Source: an uncultured Megasphaera sp.
GTDB lineage: Bacteria > Bacillota > Negativicutes > Veillonellales > Megasphaeraceae
DNA: 10,897 nt
NCBI RefSeq assembly: GCF_958350005.1
Contig: NZ_CATWFF010000065.1
Span: forward strand, 1-10,897
Direction: 5' to 3'
Shown here one piece after another: positions 8,300 through 10,897 of this stretch. The notes under the pieces were generated by a model. The model worked only from the letters and a program-made list of their open reading frames with translations. It did no database searches and had not been told where the DNA came from. Both the position numbers and the translations under genes were made by a program. The first letter of the stretch is position 1. Every line of letters starts with the position of its first letter.

Positions 8300-8326
8300 T
8301 TGGCACTCTAGTATTTGGAGTGCTAA
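8300..8326 (-). promoter_or_regulatory. CIRCE operator (HrcA binding site)
   Basis: On the minus strand the site reads TTAGCACTC, nine spacer bases, then GAGTGCCAA. The consensus is TTAGCACTC-N9-GAGTGCTAA, so the left arm is perfect and the right arm has one change (C for T). It lies directly downstream of the predicted transcription start and about 30 bp before hrcA. HrcA bound there should block transcription of the whole heat-shock operon. Confidence 0.95.
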
Positions 8327-8337
8327 CAACTGTATAC

Positions 8338-8366
8338 AAGATAGCATGATTATATCGATTTGTCAA
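8338..8366 (-). promoter_or_regulatory. Sigma-A-type promoter of the hrcA operon
   Basis: On the minus strand a perfect -35 box TTGACA (8361-8366) and a -10 box TATCTT (8338-8343) are separated by 17 bp. Transcription would start around 8330, immediately ahead of CIRCE, which is the classic vegetative promoter plus CIRCE arrangement. A TATAAT string lies only a few bases after the -35 box and is too close to pair with it. Confidence 0.8.
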
Positions 8367-8411
8367 TGATTTTACGCCAAAAAATCGCACTTTAGTCAAA
8401 AAGTCAAAAAT

Positions 8412-9101
8412 TTATTTTCCATGATTATTTAATATCCTTTTTAAAGGTGTATTTTCCAATTGTTGTTCTGCCAGACGCACCTTGACATCCTGCCGTATTC
8501 TCGGCAGCTGCGCATATAATTGTTGGCCCGGACAGTCCGTGCTGTTCAGATCCCGATGGCCGATAATGGTCGTAACACCTGGTTCAATGTGATAGTACTG
8601 GCATAACCAGGTCAGCAGCGTTTCCAGGGACTGTATCTGTGCCGCTGTTGGCTTTTCTGTATCAAAATTACCGGTCACGTTAATGCCGACAGTGTGCTCA
8701 TTTTCTCCATAGGCATGAGCACCGACAGTCTGGACAGGCCGCCCCCGTTCAATCGTTCCGTCTTTGCGGATGACGTAATGATAGCCAATGCCAGCCCATC
8801 CATTGGCAAGATGGGCTGCATGAATGGCAGCTGCTGTCGTATCGCCTGCCGGTATGCCGACGTGGTGAATGACGATCATGTCGGTCTTTTGCCGTTCCTT
8901 CAGCGGCTCTGTAAACGTAAATGTTGTTTCCACGACGGGAAAGGGTTCTTTCGGCACCGCCGCAGCAGATATTTTTTCTGCCCTTTCTGTCGGTTCTTCC
9001 GCCATGGACGTATCAGCTGCCGTTACCGGTGCCGCCATGGCAATAATAGCAAAAACACACACGAAGGCAACAGCTGCACACCTATTCCGATTCATCTTCA
9101 T
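8412..9101 (-). CDS. Secreted N-acetylmuramoyl-L-alanine amidase (Amidase_2/PGRP type)
   Basis: The 229-residue product has an N-terminal signal peptide: basic MKMNRNR, a hydrophobic core of about 8-24, and a VTA-A cleavage site near residue 28. A short linker rich in Ala, Glu and Pro leads to a zinc amidase domain of about 70-205. The zinc ligands H79 (IVIHHVG), H182 (IIGHRDLN) and C190 (TDCPG), the catalytic Tyr in GIGYHYVIRKDG and the Thr next to the Cys are all present, so the enzyme should be active. Family members cut the bond between MurNAc and L-Ala of peptidoglycan. No SH3, LysM or other wall-binding module is visible, so it may act in the periplasm of a diderm or in the wall during remodelling. 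The start has an AAGAAGGG ribosome binding site eight bases upstream. No clear promoter of its own is seen. Confidence 0.93.
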   Translation of the reverse strand: MKMNRNRCAAVAFVCVFAIIAMAAPVTAADTSMAEEPTERAEKISAAAVPKEPFPVVETTFTFTEPLKERQKTDMIVIHHVGIPAGDTTAAAIHAAHLANGWAGIGYHYVIRKDGTIERGRPVQTVGAHAYGENEHTVGINVTGNFDTEKPTAAQIQSLETLLTWLCQYYHIEPGVTTIIGHRDLNSTDCPGQQLYAQLPRIRQDVKVRLAEQQLENTPLKRILNNHGK

Positions 9102-9127
9102 TATGTATCCCTTCTTCTTTTTCGTCT

Positions 9128-9150
9128 GACGGCCTTTTATCCTGGCCGTC
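9128..9150. other. GC-rich hairpin in the leader of the amidase gene
   Basis: Seven-base perfect arms GACGGCC and GGCCGTC enclose a nine-base loop. The hairpin sits 27 bp before the amidase start and after the terminator of the upstream gene. Neither strand has a T-run after it, so it is not a typical intrinsic terminator. It may stabilise the amidase transcript or be an operator; its role is unknown. Confidence 0.45.
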
Positions 9151-9160
9151 TATACAGCTA

Positions 9161-9206
9161 AAAACACGATAGATGATACCCTCTCCGATATCACCTATCG
9201 TGTTTT
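9161..9206 (-). terminator. Rho-independent terminator after the 119-residue protein gene
   Basis: The arms pair over 18 bp with one G-U position, around a ten-base loop (9179-9188). Outer arms are AAAACACGATAG and CTATCGTGTTTT. On the minus strand the stem is followed by a T-run (TGTTTTTAG), and the hairpin begins about 20 bp after the stop codon at 9225. The sequence is nearly symmetric, with a shorter T-run on the plus strand, but no plus-strand gene ends here. Confidence 0.85.
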
Positions 9207-9224
9207 ATATTCCGTCATATACAG

Positions 9225-9584
9225 TTAAGCAAGAATTTCCTCCTTCTTTTTCAATATAGCTTCAATGGCTGCACAGGCCGGGCAGTCACAGAACAAGGCT
9301 CCCTCTGCTTTGATCTGTTTGGCATGAGCTGCTACCTTTTTCGCTGTATCAGCGCCAAAAATCTTAGTACCCATATCAGACTGAGCCAGGGCTATGAGTT
9401 CATCAATCGTACAAATATCCTGTTCCAGCGCGGATATATACGTTTTTGTGGCCTTTGCTTCATCTGCTGTTCCTACAGCATTCAGCCATGTTTGTGCATC
9501 TTTTTTGGATGTATCGCTGGCCGACGGAGCCTTCATCAGGTCTTTTGTTTTTTCTACTACAAAATCCAATACGTTTTTATCCAT
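9225..9584 (-). CDS. Small conserved cytosolic protein with a CxCxxC motif, function unknown
   Basis: This 119-residue protein is mostly helical and acidic/lysine-rich, with no signal peptide or membrane segment. It begins MDKNVLDFVVEKTKDLMKAPS and has a C-terminal cluster FCDCPACAA (C99, C101, C104) followed by a lysine-rich helix. I recall similar short proteins in Negativicutes, sometimes labelled as Hsp90-like chaperones, but nothing here resembles the Hsp90 ATPase and I would not use that name. The Cys cluster could bind a metal or be redox-active; that is inference. I chose the ATG at 9584 because an AAAGGAG ribosome binding site lies about ten bases upstream, inside the longer reading frame that would start at 9608. 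It has its own promoter and a strong terminator, so it is a single-gene unit. Confidence 0.85.
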   Translation of the reverse strand: MDKNVLDFVVEKTKDLMKAPSASDTSKKDAQTWLNAVGTADEAKATKTYISALEQDICTIDELIALAQSDMGTKIFGADTAKKVAAHAKQIKAEGALFCDCPACAAIEAILKKKEEILA

Positions 9585-9618
9585 TGCAGAACCACTCCTT
9601 TTTTGCATTTCTAACTAT

Positions 9619-9646
9619 ACTATACCACAACAGAATACAACTTCAA
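9619..9646 (-). promoter_or_regulatory. Promoter of the 119-residue protein gene
   Basis: On the minus strand TTGAAG (-35, 9641-9646) and TATAGT (-10, 9619-9624) are 16 bp apart, and the -10 box is preceded by TGG, an extended -10 element. Transcription would start near 9612, about 28 bp before the chosen ATG. This placement also supports the shorter start, since the longer frame would begin almost at the transcription start. No CIRCE-like site is seen. Confidence 0.7.
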
Positions 9647-9697
9647 CCAACGGGATGATGATTTCGCATCTGCTGAGCCGTACGGGCAAAACAGGCA

Positions 9698-10147
9698 CTA
9701 TCCATCCCGCTGCACGATATACTGCAGCAAGGCCTGGCAGCCCAGGTCGACATCGGCATAGGTCTGGTCGAAGTTTCCCGTATACCACGGATCGGCTACA
9801 TCCCGCTGCAGGCCGGCAAATTCCAGCAGCCTGTGTACTTTGTGGGCGCCACTACTGCCGCAGAGGCGGCGTAATGCTTCATAACTTTCCTGATCAAACA
9901 CAATAAGATAGGCATACTCATCATATACAATTTCCTGTACCGGAATATCTGGCTGTATTATACCTGGCACCCACCTTTGGCCGTTATGGGCAGATGCAAG
10001 GAAAACCCCGTCAGTTCGCTCTATGACTGCAGAAGCAGTACCAATACAGCCTTTCCTGCCTGTTCCCGCCAGAAGCGCATTCATTACGAATTCTGCCAGT
10101 ACAGCCCGATAGGGAGAGCCGTAACAAATAAAGCATACTCTGTACAT
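9698..10147 (-). CDS. Low-molecular-weight protein tyrosine phosphatase family protein, variant P-loop
   Basis: The 149-residue protein has the LMW-PTP length and fold layout. The N-terminal phosphate loop aligns with the usual C-x4-C-R-S but reads CYGSPYRA: nucleophile C8 and R14 are kept, while the usual Asn, second Cys and Ser are Ser, Tyr and Ala. The general-acid Asp is present in ADPWYTGNFDQTY (D119). Typical family members dephosphorylate protein tyrosine or arginine residues and often oppose BY-kinases in capsule control, but no kinase gene is nearby. Loss of the P-loop Ser may lower activity or change substrate. The ATG has an AGGAAGGG site upstream. A close paralogue lies at the right edge, and an HxlR gene is divergently transcribed from the shared 193-bp intergenic region. 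No hairpin terminator is evident after the stop. Confidence 0.88.
   Translation of the reverse strand: MYRVCFICYGSPYRAVLAEFVMNALLAGTGRKGCIGTASAVIERTDGVFLASAHNGQRWVPGIIQPDIPVQEIVYDEYAYLIVFDQESYEALRRLCGSSGAHKVHRLLEFAGLQRDVADPWYTGNFDQTYADVDLGCQALLQYIVQRDG
9720..9845. repeat. Direct repeat copy A (3' part of first LMW-PTP gene)
   Basis: This 126-bp block aligns without gaps to 10705-10830 with seven mismatches counted by eye (about 94% identity). It codes for the segment from KVHRLLEFAGLQRD to the final LLQY of the phosphatase. Identity falls sharply on both sides, in coding sequence on one side and near the stop codon on the other. Confidence 0.93.
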
Positions 10148-10156
10148 TATATGTAC
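10142..10156. promoter_or_regulatory. Palindrome over the LMW-PTP start codon
   Basis: Perfect six-base arms GTACAT and ATGTAC flank a three-base centre. The site covers the ATG of the phosphatase gene and the spacer between it and its ribosome binding site. It could be an operator, perhaps for the neighbouring HxlR protein, or form a small start-occluding hairpin. Chance is also possible at this length. Confidence 0.35.
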
Positions 10157-10184
10157 CCCTTCCTCTGTATCATCTTCCTTTCCT

Positions 10185-10190
10185 ATTGTA
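10185..10190 (-). promoter_or_regulatory. Possible -10 box for the LMW-PTP gene
   Basis: On the minus strand TACAAT stands about 38 bp upstream of the phosphatase ATG, a suitable distance. No convincing -35 box lies 16-18 bp further upstream, so the promoter may need an activator or be elsewhere. Confidence 0.3.
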
Positions 10191-10221
10191 AATGATGCAC
10201 ATGCGCAACCTCTGATGCCTA

Positions 10222-10230
10222 TGATATACT
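10222..10230 (+). promoter_or_regulatory. Extended -10 promoter of the hxlR-type gene
   Basis: The plus strand shows TGATATACT, an extended -10 element (TGn plus TATACT). The -35 region 17 bp upstream (TGCGCA) is poor, which is common for extended -10 promoters. It would give a leader of about 105 bases before the ATG at 10341, containing the inverted repeat at 10276-10299. Confidence 0.5.
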
Positions 10231-10275
10231 AGATAGTGGTAAAAGAAAAGTACGCACAAATTTATTACTTAGTCA

Positions 10276-10299
10276 CCTTTGGGTAACCATTGCCCAAGG
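10276..10299. promoter_or_regulatory. Inverted repeat upstream of the hxlR-type gene, possible operator
   Basis: The arms CCTTTGGG and CCCAAGG pair over seven bases with one bulged T, around a nine-base centre that itself includes part of GGTAACC. The site lies between the predicted promoter and the hxlR-type start. Many HxlR regulators bind imperfect palindromes in their own upstream regions, so self-regulation is plausible. An RNA hairpin in the leader is the alternative. Confidence 0.4.
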
Positions 10300-10340
10300 C
10301 AGCGCAGTTTTGTCTGCTGACGAAGAAAAAGGAGCATCTT

Positions 10341-10664
10341 ATGCTTACGAAACATGAATTACCTGAATGTCCTGTAGCTACAACTGTCCAGATTCTGGGC
10401 AGTAAGTGGAAACTGTTAATTTTACGAAATCTATTTCAGCGTTCCTGGCGATTTAACGAATTAAAATATTCTTTGCCTGGCATCAGCCAGAAAGTATTGA
10501 CCGACAGCCTGCGTTCTCTGGAACAAGATGGCATTGTTGCCCGTACTGTCTTTCCGGAAGTGCCGCCGCATGTAGAGTACTCTCTCACCGAATTGGGGCA
10601 GTCCATGGGTCCCATCATCAAAGCCATGGAAGATTGGGGTACATACTATAAAACGCAGCTGTAG
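10341..10664 (+). CDS. HxlR-family winged helix-turn-helix transcriptional regulator
   Basis: The 107-residue product has the HxlR size and pattern. It opens with ECPVATTVQILGSKWKLLILRNL, followed by the recognition helix region FNELKYSLPGISQKVLTDSLRSLEQDGIV and the wing with PPHVEYSLTELG. C10, the only Cys, sits in the conserved N-terminal CP position. In family members such as YodB this Cys senses quinones, aldehydes or thiol stress, so a redox-sensing role is possible but not shown. I chose the ATG at 10341 because an AAAAGGAG site lies about eight bases before it and family alignment begins there; the frame is open further upstream but lacks a site. It is the only plus-strand gene here, divergent from the first LMW-PTP gene and convergent with the second, which it may regulate. 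Its target is unknown. Confidence 0.92.
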   Translation: MLTKHELPECPVATTVQILGSKWKLLILRNLFQRSWRFNELKYSLPGISQKVLTDSLRSLEQDGIVARTVFPEVPPHVEYSLTELGQSMGPIIKAMEDWGTYYKTQL

Positions 10665-10688
10665 TCTCAGCAACGGCTGCTGCCGAAT

Positions 10689-10897
10689 CTATGTCTTCTG
10701 TAAATACTGCAGCAAAGCCCGGCAGCCCAGGTCGACATCGGCATAGGTCTGATCGAACTTTCCCGTATACCACGGATCGGCTACATCGCGCTGCAGGCCG
10801 GCAAATTCCAGCAGCCTATGTACTTTATGGTCCGGATCACCTCCGCAGATGCGGCGAATTTCCCGGTCATTTTCGTCATCAAAGCCGATGAGGTAGT
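10689..10897 (-). CDS. Second LMW-PTP-family protein, 3' part only (N-terminus beyond window)
   Basis: The last 68 residues are in the window, starting YLIGFDDENDREIRRICGG and ending LLQYLQKT before a TAG stop. The general-acid segment ADPWYTGKFDQTYADVD is intact and nearly identical to the first copy. The P-loop with the catalytic Cys lies off the right edge, so activity cannot be judged. The gene converges on the hxlR-type gene with only 24 bp between stops and no T-run hairpin there. Residues upstream of KVHRLLEF differ clearly from the first copy, so these are diverged paralogues that share a conserved or converted 3' block. Confidence 0.88.
   Translation of the reverse strand, partial: YLIGFDDENDREIRRICGGDPDHKVHRLLEFAGLQRDVADPWYTGKFDQTYADVDLGCRALLQYLQKT
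10705..10830. repeat. Direct repeat copy B (3' part of second LMW-PTP gene)
   Basis: This is the partner of 9720-9845, at a constant offset of 985 bp in the same orientation. The 126-bp match with seven differences stops at the point where the two proteins diverge. Recombination between the two copies would delete the hxlR-type gene and fuse the phosphatase genes. Confidence 0.93.

Noticed and set aside
8360..8411. AT-rich stretch after the amidase stop as a terminator (GATTTT/AAAATC)
   Set aside because: The stem is six A-T rich bases only and overlaps the hrcA promoter region; too weak to support.
9585..9608. Eight-codon N-terminal extension of the 119-residue protein
   Set aside because: The extension contains the ribosome binding site of the internal ATG and begins almost at the predicted transcription start.
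9394..9906. Plus-strand open frame crossing the 119-residue gene, its promoter and the first phosphatase gene
   Set aside because: It spans two well-supported minus-strand genes and the intergenic space, with no family resemblance or start signals.
10290..10340. Longer N-terminus for the HxlR-type regulator
   Set aside because: No ribosome binding site precedes it, the family homology begins after 10341, and the stretch overlaps the putative operator.
10668..10685. Small GC hairpins (CAGCA/TGCTG and CGGC/GCCG) between the hxlR-type gene and the second phosphatase gene
   Set aside because: Stems are four to five bases and there is no T-run on either strand, so I do not call a terminator.

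Overview
The window looks like chromosomal DNA from an anaerobic member of the Firmicutes. The gene order hrcA-grpE-dnaK-dnaJ-prmA-rsmE-mtaB-HIT is the classic Firmicutes heat-shock operon. The style of the proteins, the moderate GC content and a small family I associate with Negativicutes (the 119-residue protein at 9225-9584) suggest Veillonellales, perhaps Megasphaera or a relative. That placement is inference from recall, not from a search. No rRNA, tRNA, CRISPR array or transposase is visible.

Region 60-8366 is one long minus-strand operon. It starts at a sigma-A-type promoter (TTGACA-N17-TATCTT, 8338-8366), followed by a near-perfect CIRCE operator (8300-8326) for HrcA. The genes then run hrcA (repressor), grpE, dnaK, dnaJ (Hsp70 system), prmA (ribosomal protein L11 methyltransferase), rsmE (16S rRNA m3U methyltransferase), mtaB (tRNA methylthiotransferase), a HIT-family nucleotide hydrolase, and a previously easy-to-miss 41-residue basic membrane protein that overlaps the HIT gene by 16 bp. 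Gaps are at most a few tens of bases and two junctions are TAATG overlaps. Folding of new proteins and modification of ribosome and tRNA are therefore probably co-expressed under HrcA control.

Region 8412-9646, also minus strand, holds a secreted zinc N-acetylmuramoyl-L-alanine amidase. Upstream of it lies a 119-residue cytosolic protein with a CxCxxC cluster, which has its own promoter and is closed by a strong hairpin terminator.

Region 9698-10897 is a small accessory cassette. It carries a low-molecular-weight protein tyrosine phosphatase (LMW-PTP) with an altered P-loop, then a divergently transcribed HxlR-type redox or effector-responsive regulator, then the 3' part of a second LMW-PTP that runs off the window end. 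The two phosphatase genes share a 126-bp block with about 94% identity, so this is a local duplication or gene-conversion pair surrounding the regulator. This cassette and the tiny membrane protein are the least ordinary parts of the window. I did not find evidence for a wholly new multi-gene system.
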